NCBI GenBank assembly: GCA_021850605.1
Contig: JAJZLQ010000124.1
Location: 1 to 40,997 of the forward strand
Source: Actinomycetes bacterium
GTDB lineage: Bacteria > Actinomycetota > Acidimicrobiia > Acidimicrobiales > Acidimicrobiaceae
Direction: 5' to 3'
DNA: 40,997 bases
Each line of letters opens with the position of its first letter. The first letter of the stretch is position 1. Shown here one piece after another: positions 17,441-25,048 of this stretch. The position numbers were made by a program, and so were the translations under genes. The notes beneath the pieces are model-generated. The model searched no databases. It was given only the letters and a program-made list of their open reading frames with translations, and was not told the DNA's origin.

Positions 17441-17513
17441 CGGCCGATTCTCGGACCGACATGGCGGCTGCGACCGCCGTCTTTCCCGTCCGAGCCGATC
17501 ACGCGGTCGGCCG
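17441..17513. terminator. Nested hairpins between convergent genes
   Basis: Three nested inverted repeats share one centre: CGGCCGA/TCGGCCG (17441-17447, 17507-17513), CTCGGAC/GTCCGAG (17450-17456, 17488-17494) and GGCGG/CCGCC (17463-17467, 17474-17478). They fill the gap between the hypothetical gene and the regulator stop, so a bidirectional terminator is likely although no T-tract follows. Confidence 0.5.
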
Positions 17514-18218
17514 TCAAATCCCTAACCGATCCCTCAGCTCGGACTGGTGAGCTCTGCTAACAGGAATTTCGTGCTTGCACGAACCCATCATGGCCAGCAT
17601 GAACTGATCCCCGCTCCGCCGGATGGTCTCGATGTGGTCCAGGTTGACAATGCTGCTTCTGTGCACCTTTAAGAACCTGGGATCGTGCAACCTGACCTGC
17701 AGTTGGGCGAGCGATAGGCCACAGAAGTGGTGCGTGCCTTCGACGCAGATCTCGGTGTAATGGCCATCTGCCAGAAGCAGCGAGACCTTGGAGATGTCCA
17801 CGAGTGCTGTCCTGCCGTTGTGGGACACCGGCAGCTTGATGAGGCTTCTTCTCCTCTCGCCCTCGACGGCTGGGGACGACGTGAGGTCGGTGATGTCGTA
17901 GAAGACAAGGCAGTAGCCGTCGGGCCCGTCGGCTCCCATCAGCCGTTGTACTCGCAGTTGTAGGACGGTGTCGGGAACGTTGATCAGCATCGAGGCGTAT
18001 TCCAGTGTTTCGCCACTCGCAGCTTGAGCGAGGAGCCAATCGATCTTTGCCCGTGATGATTCGTGATGGATCGAGTGGATGGTCTTACCGAGGGCGGCGT
18101 GGAGTTCCTCCTCGCCGAAGACGCCACAGGCGGACTGGGAAAAGCTGATCAGCCGATATTCGTGGTCGAGGACTGCCACGCCCAGAGGAAGCTTGTTCAG
18201 GATGTACTGAGGCTGCAT
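17514..18218 (-). CDS. rcoM: RcoM-like PAS-LytTR regulator, probable heme CO sensor
   Basis: A 234-residue protein with an N-terminal PAS domain (about residues 1-105) and a C-terminal LytTR DNA-binding domain (about 120-232; LLADGHYTEI, RFLKVHRSSIVNLDHI). The layout and several segments track RcoM, the heme-based CO sensor: IHHESSRAKI corresponds to the RcoM stretch holding heme ligand His74, and SMLINVPD to the stretch holding Met104, followed by YCLVFYDITDLT. The Cys that binds ferric heme in RcoM (Cys94) has no counterpart. Divergent placement from cooF-cooS supports CO-dependent control of that operon. The start is ATG 18218 (GGGAGGAACTG upstream), not the longer ORF. Heme binding is inferred. 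Confidence 0.85.
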   Translation of the reverse strand: MQPQYILNKLPLGVAVLDHEYRLISFSQSACGVFGEEELHAALGKTIHSIHHESSRAKIDWLLAQAASGETLEYASMLINVPDTVLQLRVQRLMGADGPDGYCLVFYDITDLTSSPAVEGERRRSLIKLPVSHNGRTALVDISKVSLLLADGHYTEICVEGTHHFCGLSLAQLQVRLHDPRFLKVHRSSIVNLDHIETIRRSGDQFMLAMMGSCKHEIPVSRAHQSELRDRLGI

Positions 18219-18380
18219 CAGTTCCTCCCGCCCGCATCGCCGCTCGCGTGACGGATTGCCCCGCTCGCGAACGCATTCCGCCACTCGTGCGCAGCTCTCG
18301 TTGCCTGGCAGGCCGTGTTGTTACGATTCACAAACATTAGCACCGGGCATCCGGCGTGCTCGGCGTGTGGAGGGGAGGGG
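18219..18380. promoter_or_regulatory. Divergent rcoM-coo promoter region
   Basis: A 162-base gap between the regulator and cooF. A TACGAT at 18322-18327 could be a -10 element for the coo operon, with TTGCCT at 18301 as a poor -35 at short spacing, which would fit an activated promoter. I did not find a clean set of the direct repeats reported for RcoM binding. Confidence 0.45.
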
Positions 18381-18945
18381 CATGCAGAAGGCCATATTCA
18401 CCTTGATGGAGAGGTGCGTTGCGTGCAAGAGCTGTGAGATAGCTTGTGCCGTTGCCCACTCGCAATCCGGAATCCTGGCCACGGCCCAGTTCGAGAAGCC
18501 CCTTCCGCGCTCTCGGGTCAGGATTACCTCGGCCGGCGCCTACTCGTTCGCTTCTCGGTGCGTCCATTGCGAAGACGCGGCCTGCATAGCCGCGTGCCCA
18601 ACCGGGGCAATGCATCGTGAAGCCAAGACGGGCGTGGTCGCCGTCGACCAGGACCGTTGCATCGGATGTTGGATGTGTGTTGTCACCTGTCCATTCGGGG
18701 CGGTGACAGCTGATCCGGGAACCGGCAAGGCTCTCAAGTGTGACCTTTGCGCTGTACGTACCGCCAAGGGGCTCGGCCCCGCATGCGTTGATGCCTGTCC
18801 GACCGGGGCGATGGTCTATGCGACTCCGGACGAGCTGGCCGGGATGCGGCGCTCCGCGACAGCTATGGCATCGGTCGGAGCCGTCGAGGAAATCGAGGAG
18901 AGCGTGGCGCTCTGGAGGAACCTAAAGGGAGGACGGGCAATATGA
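18381..18945 (+). CDS. cooF: CooF-type ferredoxin, electron-transfer subunit of CO dehydrogenase
   Basis: A 188-residue iron-sulfur protein with four Cys groups: CVACKSCEIAC near residue 12, CVHCEDAACIAACP near 60, CIGCWMCVVTCP near 94, and CDLC...ACVDACP near 120-145, enough for four [4Fe-4S] clusters. The arrangement is that of CooF and HycB-like proteins, which carry electrons from CooS to a downstream acceptor. The start is ATG 18381 behind a GGAGGGGAGGGG ribosome binding site; the ORF track extends it needlessly. The stop overlaps the cooS start (ATGA), so the two are translationally coupled. Confidence 0.93.
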
Positions 18946-20843
18946 CACTTTTGAACCAGCCGCCGGTCGAAGCGGCGCTACTGCAGATTGCCCGGAAGAA
19001 GGGCATGGACACCGGAAGGGACCGACTTGCCGAAATGTCGCCCCAGTGCGGCTTCGGTGAACTCGGTACCTGCTGCCGCACGTGCTACATGGGCCCGTGC
19101 CGGATCGATCCATTTGGGGATGGCCCAAAGACAGGGATCTGCGGAATCACACCCGACGCCATGGTGGCCAGGAACCTGCTGCGGGAGACGGTCGGCGGGG
19201 CCGCGTCACATGTGGGTCATGCACGGCATGTTCTCCTGACCCTGAGGGATGTACTCGACGGCAAGGCGCCATACGAGATAAAGGGCGAGGCAAAGGTTCT
19301 CTCCCTGGCCAAGGTTTTCGGCGTTCCCACGGATGGCCGCGAGGTCAAGGACGTCTGCCGCGATCTGGTCGACATCGCCCTGGAGGACTTTGGCCGCCAG
19401 GACGAGCTTCCCAACAACTGGGTGTCCAAGCGGGCTCCCAAGGGCGAGCAGGAGATGTGGGCGAATCTGGGTTTGATGTATTCAAACCCCCACAACGAGA
19501 TAGAGACGGCCATGCACGCCACCTCGATGGGGAACGACGCGGATCCGGCATCCCTCATGATGCGCGTGCTGAAGATGAGCCTGATCGACGGGTGGACGGG
19601 GCTGGCCCTTTGTGTCGACCTGCAGGACATGCTCTTCGGCGTTCCCGAAGTCTCGGTGACCCAAGCCGCGGTTGGTGTACTGGACGAGAAAAGTGTCAAC
19701 GTTGCCGCGCACGGCCACAACCCGGTTCTCTCGGAGAAGATTCTCGAGTGGGCATTCAAGCTCGAGGACGAGGCGATCGCCGCCGGGGCAGACCGGATCA
19801 ACGTGGTGGGAGTCTGCTGCACGGGGAATGAACTCTCGATGCGCCATGGCGTCAAGCTTGCGGCGCACAACTCCCAGAGTGAGCTGATTCTCATGACGGG
19901 CGCGGTTGATGCGATGGTCGTCGACATTCAGTGCATATGGCCTCAGCTTGCCCAAGTGGCCAAGTGCTTCGACACCGCCTTTATCACTACCGACCCCATG
20001 GTCCGCATTCCTGACGCGCGACACATGCCCTTCGAGCCCGAGCACGCCGACGAAACCGCGCGCGAAATCGTGCGGGCGGCGATTGCCGCCTTCGGAGCGC
20101 GAAAAGGGAAGCCGGTGGACATACCGCAGATTTCCACCTCCGCCATGGCGGGTTTCTCAGTGGAGGCGATTGTCGGTGTACTTGCCAAGTTAAATGCCGA
20201 GGATCCCATCAAGCCCGTCATCGACAACGTGGCCAATGGCAACATCCATGGTTTTGCGGGGATCGTCGGCTGCTCATCCATCAGGTTCCGCGACGGGGCG
20301 ATGACCGAGGAGCTGGTAAAGAATCTCATTGCCCAGGATGTCCTGGTTGTGACCACCGGCTGCACCGCACATATATGTGCCCAGGCCGGCCTCCTCACGC
20401 CCGAGGCGACGGAGCGCTATGCCGGCCCTGGCCTGAAGGCCGTTCTGAGTGTGCTGGGGCGGGCCGCGGGCCTCGGCGGCGCGCTCCCACCCGTTTGGCA
20501 CATGGGCGCATGTGTAGACAACTCGCGGATCGTGGACCTTCTGGCGGCGGTGGCCGACCGCCTGGGAGTCAAGATAGGGCAGCTTCCCGCGGTGGGTTCA
20601 GCGCCTGAGCTCGTGCAGGAGAAAGCCGTGTCCATAGGTGGCTCCTTCCTGGCGCTGGGCGTGTCAACCCACATCGCCCCGGCTCCGCGGATCCTTGGGG
20701 GACCGATGGTCACCAAGCTCCTGAGCGAGGACTTGGCCGATGTGACAGGCGCGGTGGTCCACGTCGAGCTCGAAGCCAAGCGGGCGGCCGACTGGATGGT
20801 CGAACACATCTCCCAAAAGCGCGCCGCACTAGGGCTCTCCTGA
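18942..20843 (+). CDS. cooS: Anaerobic Ni-Fe carbon monoxide dehydrogenase catalytic subunit
   Basis: A 633-residue CooS that oxidises CO with water to CO2, two protons and two electrons. The N-terminus holds D- and B-cluster cysteines (CGFGELGTCCRTCYMGPC, residues 36-53, plus Cys67). The spacing Cys36-x7-Cys44 fits a [4Fe-4S] D-cluster. All C-cluster ligands are visible: His in VNVAAHGHNP, and Cys in GVCCTGNE, VDIQCIWP, GIVGCSSIR, TTGCTAHICA and HMGACVDNS. The catalytic Lys (EKAVSIGGSF) and the His of GHARH are also kept. It should be active as a homodimer in the cytoplasm. No acetyl-CoA synthase or energy-converting hydrogenase genes are nearby. Confidence 0.97.
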   Translation: MTLLNQPPVEAALLQIARKKGMDTGRDRLAEMSPQCGFGELGTCCRTCYMGPCRIDPFGDGPKTGICGITPDAMVARNLLRETVGGAASHVGHARHVLLTLRDVLDGKAPYEIKGEAKVLSLAKVFGVPTDGREVKDVCRDLVDIALEDFGRQDELPNNWVSKRAPKGEQEMWANLGLMYSNPHNEIETAMHATSMGNDADPASLMMRVLKMSLIDGWTGLALCVDLQDMLFGVPEVSVTQAAVGVLDEKSVNVAAHGHNPVLSEKILEWAFKLEDEAIAAGADRINVVGVCCTGNELSMRHGVKLAAHNSQSELILMTGAVDAMVVDIQCIWPQLAQVAKCFDTAFITTDPMVRIPDARHMPFEPEHADETAREIVRAAIAAFGARKGKPVDIPQISTSAMAGFSVEAIVGVLAKLNAEDPIKPVIDNVANGNIHGFAGIVGCSSIRFRDGAMTEELVKNLIAQDVLVVTTGCTAHICAQAGLLTPEATERYAGPGLKAVLSVLGRAAGLGGALPPVWHMGACVDNSRIVDLLAAVADRLGVKIGQLPAVGSAPELVQEKAVSIGGSFLALGVSTHIAPAPRILGGPMVTKLLSEDLADVTGAVVHVELEAKRAADWMVEHISQKRAALGLS

Positions 20844-20853
20844 GCGAACCAAG

Positions 20854-22098
20854 ATGAGCGACCTGGTGATTGTTGGGAACGGCCCGGCGGCGGTGGCGGC
20901 TATCGAACGCTTCAGATCCCTTGACAGCCGCTCAAGGGTCACCGTTGTCTCGCAGGAGGAGGTGCCCTTTTACTCGCCCTGCCCGTTGGCGGAGTATGTG
21001 GAGGGGAGCGTGCCTCGGGAGCGTCTCTTTTTGAGGCCGGCTTCCTTTTACGACGACAACGGCGTCGAGTTCCTTGGCGGCGCGACCGCCGTCGAGCTGC
21101 ACCGCGGAGTTGTCGTGATCAGCAAGGCGGGCGAACTCCACAGCCTCGCGTGGCACAAACTGCTGGTGGCTACGGGCGCGGTGGCGGCCAGGCCCCCCGT
21201 AGACGGGATCGAGGGTACGGCCGGAGTCTTCGCGCTCAAGACGCTTTCCGATGCGGAGGCGATCATGGCCCAGGCTCGCCGTGCACGGCGGGCTGTGGTG
21301 ATCGGTTCCGGTTTCATAGGCCTGGAGGCGGCTCAGGCGCTCAGGCGGTTGGGGCTGGACGTGACCGTGCTGGAGGCACTGGACCAGGTGCTGCCGCAGA
21401 TGCTTGATGCCGATCTGGCTGAAATCGTTCGATCTCGGCTCGAGGAAAATGGCGTCAAGGTCTTGTGTGCGGCCCTTGCTCGCGCGATCGAGTCAGAAAG
21501 AGGGGCGGTGCGCGGCGTCCGGCTCGACGCTGGGGTGCTTCCCGCCGATCTCGTGATCATTGCCACCGGCGTCCGCCCCGACCTCGGGTGGCTCGCAGGC
21601 TCTGGCGTCGCAACGGATGTGGGTGTTCTCGTCGATGCCTCGATGGCCACCTCCGTGCCCGGGATCTGGGCAGCGGGGGATGTAGCCCAGGCGCCGGCAT
21701 GGGACGGCCGGCAGCGCTTGATTCCTACCTGGCCGAACGCCGTGTCAATGGGCAGGATCGCCGGAGGATCGATGGCGGGCGGGGAATCCAGACACAGCGG
21801 TACCGACGTCGTCAATGTGGTCCGGGTGTTTGGCATGGCAGTCGCCTCCTTCGGCGAGCGGAGCAACGACGAGCCGCACGACTTCGCCACCGGCGGTGCC
21901 CGGCGAAGGGTGCGAATCCGCGAGGGAGTCATCTCCAACGGCCAGTTCATCGGTGACATCTCTGGAAGCGGAGCACTCCTCGAAATGATGCGCAAAGGGG
22001 TGGACGTGCGCCGGCTGGGCGGCGTCATCGCCCGACCCGGAGTCGGACCCGCCTGGTCCTTGCCTCGTCCACCCAAGCCGGGGCGCCATGCAGCCTGA
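20854..22098 (+). CDS. FAD-dependent NAD(P) oxidoreductase of the CODH cluster (FNOR)
   Basis: A 414-residue flavoprotein of the pyridine nucleotide-disulfide oxidoreductase class. It has an N-terminal FAD fold (IVGNGPAAVAA), a single conserved Cys in FYSPCPLAEYVEG, an NAD(P) fold (VIGSGFIGLEAAQAL) and the C-terminal FAD contact IWAAGDVAQ. Homologs next to cooS-cooF in several bacteria are called FNOR and are thought to pass electrons from CooF to NAD(P)+. Ten bases separate it from cooS and it overlaps cooC by 11 bases, so it belongs to this operon. NAD against NADP preference is not evident. Confidence 0.88.
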   Translation: MSDLVIVGNGPAAVAAIERFRSLDSRSRVTVVSQEEVPFYSPCPLAEYVEGSVPRERLFLRPASFYDDNGVEFLGGATAVELHRGVVVISKAGELHSLAWHKLLVATGAVAARPPVDGIEGTAGVFALKTLSDAEAIMAQARRARRAVVIGSGFIGLEAAQALRRLGLDVTVLEALDQVLPQMLDADLAEIVRSRLEENGVKVLCAALARAIESERGAVRGVRLDAGVLPADLVIIATGVRPDLGWLAGSGVATDVGVLVDASMATSVPGIWAAGDVAQAPAWDGRQRLIPTWPNAVSMGRIAGGSMAGGESRHSGTDVVNVVRVFGMAVASFGERSNDEPHDFATGGARRRVRIREGVISNGQFIGDISGSGALLEMMRKGVDVRRLGGVIARPGVGPAWSLPRPPKPGRHAA

Positions 22099-22891
22099 GC
22101 CCGCAGCACGTCCGCTGCGCATCGCCGTAGCGGGAAAGGGTGGGGTCGGAAAGACGACACTGACCGCCCTGCTGGCCTCCCACTTCCTTGCCCGGGGAAG
22201 GGGTGTGCTGGCAATTGACGCGGATCCGTCGCCATGCCTTGGTCCTGCGCTCGGTTTCACCGCCGACGAGCTGGCCGCGGCCGTCCCGCTGTCCGCGATG
22301 GAGGGAGTTCTGGACGAGCGGTCGGGGGGCCGGACGGGAGTTTTCCGTATGAACCCCACCGTGGCCGACCTTCCCGAGAGGCTCACCGTGTCCCGGGGCG
22401 CCTTGCGCCTTTTACTGCTCGGGTCGGTCGAGCATGGGGGCGGGGGATGCTTCTGCCCGGCCAGCTCGGTTTTGCGGGAACTGGTTCGCCACTTGATGCT
22501 CAAAGAGGGCGAGGTTGTGCTGCTCGACTTGTACGCCGGTGTCGAACACCTGGGACGCGCGACGGCCGACTCCGTGGATGCCATGCTGGTGGTGGCCGGA
22601 CCAAACCCGAGATCGATTGCCACGGCGCATCAGGTGCGGCGCATGGCGCAGGAGGTGGGTATAGAGCGTCTCCTCCTGGTGGGCAATGGCATCACGGGGG
22701 ATGAGGATGCGGCGTACCTTGTGGATCGTGCCGGGGATTTCGAGATCGCAGGCATGATCCGGGCTTCTGTTGAAGCACTTCCGGCCGAGCGTGCCGGCAG
22801 AACCCTCTATAGCGTTGACCGCCGCGCGGCCACCGACGTAGCGGAGATAGCACTGGCGGTCGAGAGATCCGCGACCTCGGTGAGGGTCTGA
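22088..22891 (+). CDS. cooC: CooC-type nickel-insertion ATPase
   Basis: A 267-residue MinD/ParA-type P-loop ATPase. The deviant Walker A GKGGVGKTT near residue 16 is followed by LAIDADPSPCLG, and the CxC motif (GGCFCPASSVLRELV, near residue 118) is the metal-binding pair known in CooC for nickel at the dimer interface. It matures the CooS C-cluster. No cooT or cooJ is seen beside it. It is the last gene of the operon; a small ggcgt-gag-acgcc stem-loop about 50 bases downstream has no T-tract. Confidence 0.93.
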   Translation: MQPEPAARPLRIAVAGKGGVGKTTLTALLASHFLARGRGVLAIDADPSPCLGPALGFTADELAAAVPLSAMEGVLDERSGGRTGVFRMNPTVADLPERLTVSRGALRLLLLGSVEHGGGGCFCPASSVLRELVRHLMLKEGEVVLLDLYAGVEHLGRATADSVDAMLVVAGPNPRSIATAHQVRRMAQEVGIERLLLVGNGITGDEDAAYLVDRAGDFEIAGMIRASVEALPAERAGRTLYSVDRRAATDVAEIALAVERSATSVRV

Positions 22892-23211
22892 CCTTCGCAG
22901 ATCAATGGGAGCGCACTCGGCGGCCAGGCGCCCGGTTTTGGCGTGAGACGCCGATCGAGGGGAAGCGCAGGGGCTCGGGAGACCGGCTGAAACTCGTCGG
23001 AGCCCTAGCGGCCTGTGGGTGAGCGCTGCTCGCGGGTGTGCAATACCTGCCAACCACGCCGCAATTACCGAAGGCCGACAAGGCTCGAGGTGCCCATGTC
23101 TTGACCACCCCGGGCTCGAGGGGCTCGGGCGCATCCTTGTGAGCGGGCACTCGGGGTCCGTGCATCCCGCACCGCCATGCACGCGGAGCAATTAGGATAG
23201 TTCCGCTAATC
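22892..23211. other. Intergenic region between coo operon and rpsF leader
   Basis: No ORF with protein character. It should hold the coo terminator and the rpsF operon promoter. TAGGAT at 23193-23198 is a possible -10 for rpsF; no good -35 lies at normal spacing. Confidence 0.4.
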
Positions 23212-23277
23212 GCGGGTGATTCCCACCCGCCCTGTTCCTCGCATTGTGGCGGGGGACCCCCGGTCGGTCCGGGGTCC
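23212..23277 (+). promoter_or_regulatory. rpsF leader with two hairpins, candidate S6:S18 site
   Basis: Two stem-loops lie just upstream of the rpsF ribosome binding site. The first is GCGGGTG-ATTCC-CACCCGC (23212-23230). The second is GGACCCCCGG-TCGGT-CCGGGGTCC (23254-23277), a GC stem with a one-base bulge, ending four bases before AGGAGGAG. Bacterial rpsF leaders often have a bulged hairpin at this place that the S6:S18 complex binds to repress its operon. Assignment rests on position and shape; I cannot run a covariance model. Confidence 0.5.
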
Positions 23278-23294
23278 GTAGGAGGAGATGCATA

Positions 23295-23645
23295 TTGTCG
23301 CGTCCGTATGAACTCATGGTCATACTTGACTCAAAAGTCGCCGATAGCGACGCCGAAGGGGTCATCACCAGGGTTTCCGATTTGATCACCCAGGATGGCC
23401 AACTGCATGAGGTGAACCGCTGGGGCCGCCGGAAGCTGGCGTATGAGATCAACAAGAATCAAGAGGGCAACTACGTTGTCTTCGAGTTCTCCGCCGGCCC
23501 GGAAGCCGTTGCTGAGATAGATCGCGTTCTTTCGATCGCTGATCCCGTCATCCGCCACAAGGTCGTTCGTCTGCCCGAGCGCGTTGCCGCCCGCATGCGC
23601 AATTCCGGGTCGAACTCGACCGAGCAAGAGCGAGTCTCTCGCTAG
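23295..23645 (+). CDS. rpsF: 30S ribosomal protein S6
   Basis: A 116-residue S6 with the family opening SRPYELMVILDSKV and the conserved WGRRKLAYEINKNQEGNY stretch. It pairs with S18 on the 30S platform. The start is TTG 23295 with GGAGGAG seven to eight bases upstream; the ORF track start is too early. First gene of rpsF-ssb-rpsR-rplI. Confidence 0.96.
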   Translation: MSRPYELMVILDSKVADSDAEGVITRVSDLITQDGQLHEVNRWGRRKLAYEINKNQEGNYVVFEFSAGPEAVAEIDRVLSIADPVIRHKVVRLPERVAARMRNSGSNSTEQERVSR

Positions 23646-23663
23646 ACAAACCTGGAGATAGAC

Positions 23664-24116
23664 ATGTCCAGCGGTAACACCGTATTCCTGGTTGGCAACG
23701 TGACCAAGGACCTCGAGCTGAGGTACACCCAGTCAGGACTTCCCAACGTAACCTTCGGTATCGCAGTCTCTCGTCGCTGGCAGAACCGCCAGACCAACGA
23801 GTGGGAGGAGGCGACCTCCTATTTCGACGTGGTTTGCTGGCGGGAGCTGGCTGAACACGCCCACGAGAGCCTTTCCAAGGGCTCGCGCGTCATCGTCGTC
23901 GGGCGTCTCGAGCAGCGCTCCTGGGAGAACGAAGATGGTCAGAAGCGCTCGAAGGTGGAGGTCATAGCCGACGAGGTCGGACCCAGCCTGCGCTGGGCCA
24001 CCGCACAGCTGTCGCGCACTGAGCGTAGGCAGCGCTCGAACGAGAGTGCAAGTATTACGGAGCCGGCGACCGAGATCGTCCCAAGCTCATTCATCGATGA
24101 AGAGGATCCGTTCTAA
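23664..24116 (+). CDS. ssb: Single-stranded DNA-binding protein
   Basis: A 150-residue SSB with an N-terminal OB fold (NTVFLVGNVTKDLELRYT, SYFDVVCWRELAEHA, SRVIVVGRLEQRSWE) and a short linker ending in the acidic tip DEEDPF, which recruits replication and repair partners. The linker is brief (about 30 residues), unlike the long Gly-rich linkers of many Actinomycetota. Its stop is directly followed by the rpsR ATG. Confidence 0.96.
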   Translation: MSSGNTVFLVGNVTKDLELRYTQSGLPNVTFGIAVSRRWQNRQTNEWEEATSYFDVVCWRELAEHAHESLSKGSRVIVVGRLEQRSWENEDGQKRSKVEVIADEVGPSLRWATAQLSRTERRQRSNESASITEPATEIVPSSFIDEEDPF

Positions 24117-24512
24117 ATGGCAAGAGGCGAAAAGGGCTCTTCACGGAGGGCCCCCAAGGACACTAATAAGAAGATCAAGAAGAAGGTCTGCTCCTTCTGT
24201 GCCCGCAAAGTCGACTTCATCGACTACAAGGACGCCGAGCCGCTGAAGAAGTTCGTGAGCGAGCGTGGCAAGATCCGGGCGCGTCGCGTGACCGGAAACT
24301 GCGACCAGCATCAGCGCGCAGTGGCTCTGGCCATCAAGAATGCGCGCGAGATGGCGTTGCTGCCCTACACCCAGCGCATGATCGCCGAGCGCACTTCCTT
24401 GCGCGGGCCACGTGCCGCCCAGGCTCCCGTCGGGGCCCCCGAGGCGGTTTCCGAGGAAACCGCCGTTGAGGAAACCGCCGCCGACGTGGTTGCCGAAGAG
24501 GAAGAGGAGTAG
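24117..24512 (+). CDS. rpsR: 30S ribosomal protein S18 with acidic C-terminal extension
   Basis: The first 80 or so residues are a standard S18: [35 protein letters not shown] and [12 protein letters not shown]. The CxxC pair plus the Cys in TGNC suggest a zinc-type S18. After that comes an unusual tail of about 45 residues, Pro/Ala then very acidic, ending [15 protein letters not shown]18 normally stops shortly after this point at 75-90 residues. The frame is continuous to the stop and leads straight into rplI, so this is a true extension and not a misread. Confidence 0.95.
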   Translation: MARGEKGSSRRAPKDTNKKIKKKVCSFCARKVDFIDYKDAEPLKKFVSERGKIRARRVTGNCDQHQRAVALAIKNAREMALLPYTQRMIAERTSLRGPRAAQAPVGAPEAVSEETAVEETAADVVAEEEEE

Positions 24513-24515
24513 TCG

Positions 24516-24959
24516 ATGCAAGTCGTATTGCGCAGCGACCAACAGCATTTGGGGAAGCGTGGCGACATCGTCGAGGTCGCCGATGGGTACGCCAGGAACT
24601 ACCTTCTTCCCAAAGGCCTGGCCATCGTGGCCACCTCCGGCATCAAGTCGCAGGCGGAGGCGATGCGACGGGCTCGCGATCTGAGGGATCGCAGGGCCCG
24701 TGAAGGCGCAGAGGAGATCGCACGCAAGATCTCAGGGGCCAGTATCACCTTGGCCGGCAATGCCGCCCACGACGGCAAGCTGTACGGCTCGGTGGGCGTC
24801 ACCGAGATCGTGGACGGCATTCGCACCAGCCTGGGTGTGGAGGTCGATCGGCGATCCGTCAAGCTCGAAGAGCCGATTCGCGAGACCGGTTCCCGTGAAA
24901 TCGCCGTGCTTCTCCATCCGGAGGTTCAGGCCTCGCTGACGGTCGTCGTAAGCGAGTAG
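24516..24959 (+). CDS. rplI: 50S ribosomal protein L9
   Basis: A 147-residue L9 with the N-terminal domain (LGKRGDIVEVADGYARNYLLPKGLA), a long central helix and the C-terminal domain (LYGSVGVTEIVDGI). Length and motifs are standard. Three bases separate it from rpsR. A rho-independent terminator follows. Confidence 0.96.
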   Translation: MQVVLRSDQQHLGKRGDIVEVADGYARNYLLPKGLAIVATSGIKSQAEAMRRARDLRDRRAREGAEEIARKISGASITLAGNAAHDGKLYGSVGVTEIVDGIRTSLGVEVDRRSVKLEEPIRETGSREIAVLLHPEVQASLTVVVSE

Positions 24960-24988
24960 GTTCTCCCCGCAGGGGATGACCCTCTTTG

Positions 24989-25016
24989 ATGGCCGCGGCT
25001 TCAAAGCTGCGGCCAT
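24989..25016 (+). terminator. Rho-independent terminator after rplI
   Basis: ATGGCCGCGGCTT and AAGCTGCGGCCAT form a long GC stem with one G-U pair, followed by TTCTTGTTT. It ends only about 30 bases before the dnaB start. Confidence 0.8.
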
Positions 25017-25048
25017 TCTTGTTTCCGACGTGGTGACGGGGGAGTGGC

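Noticed and set aside
18219-18380. Direct-repeat RcoM operator
   Set aside because: I looked for regularly spaced TTnnnG-type repeats on both strands and found only isolated matches; not enough to call a site.
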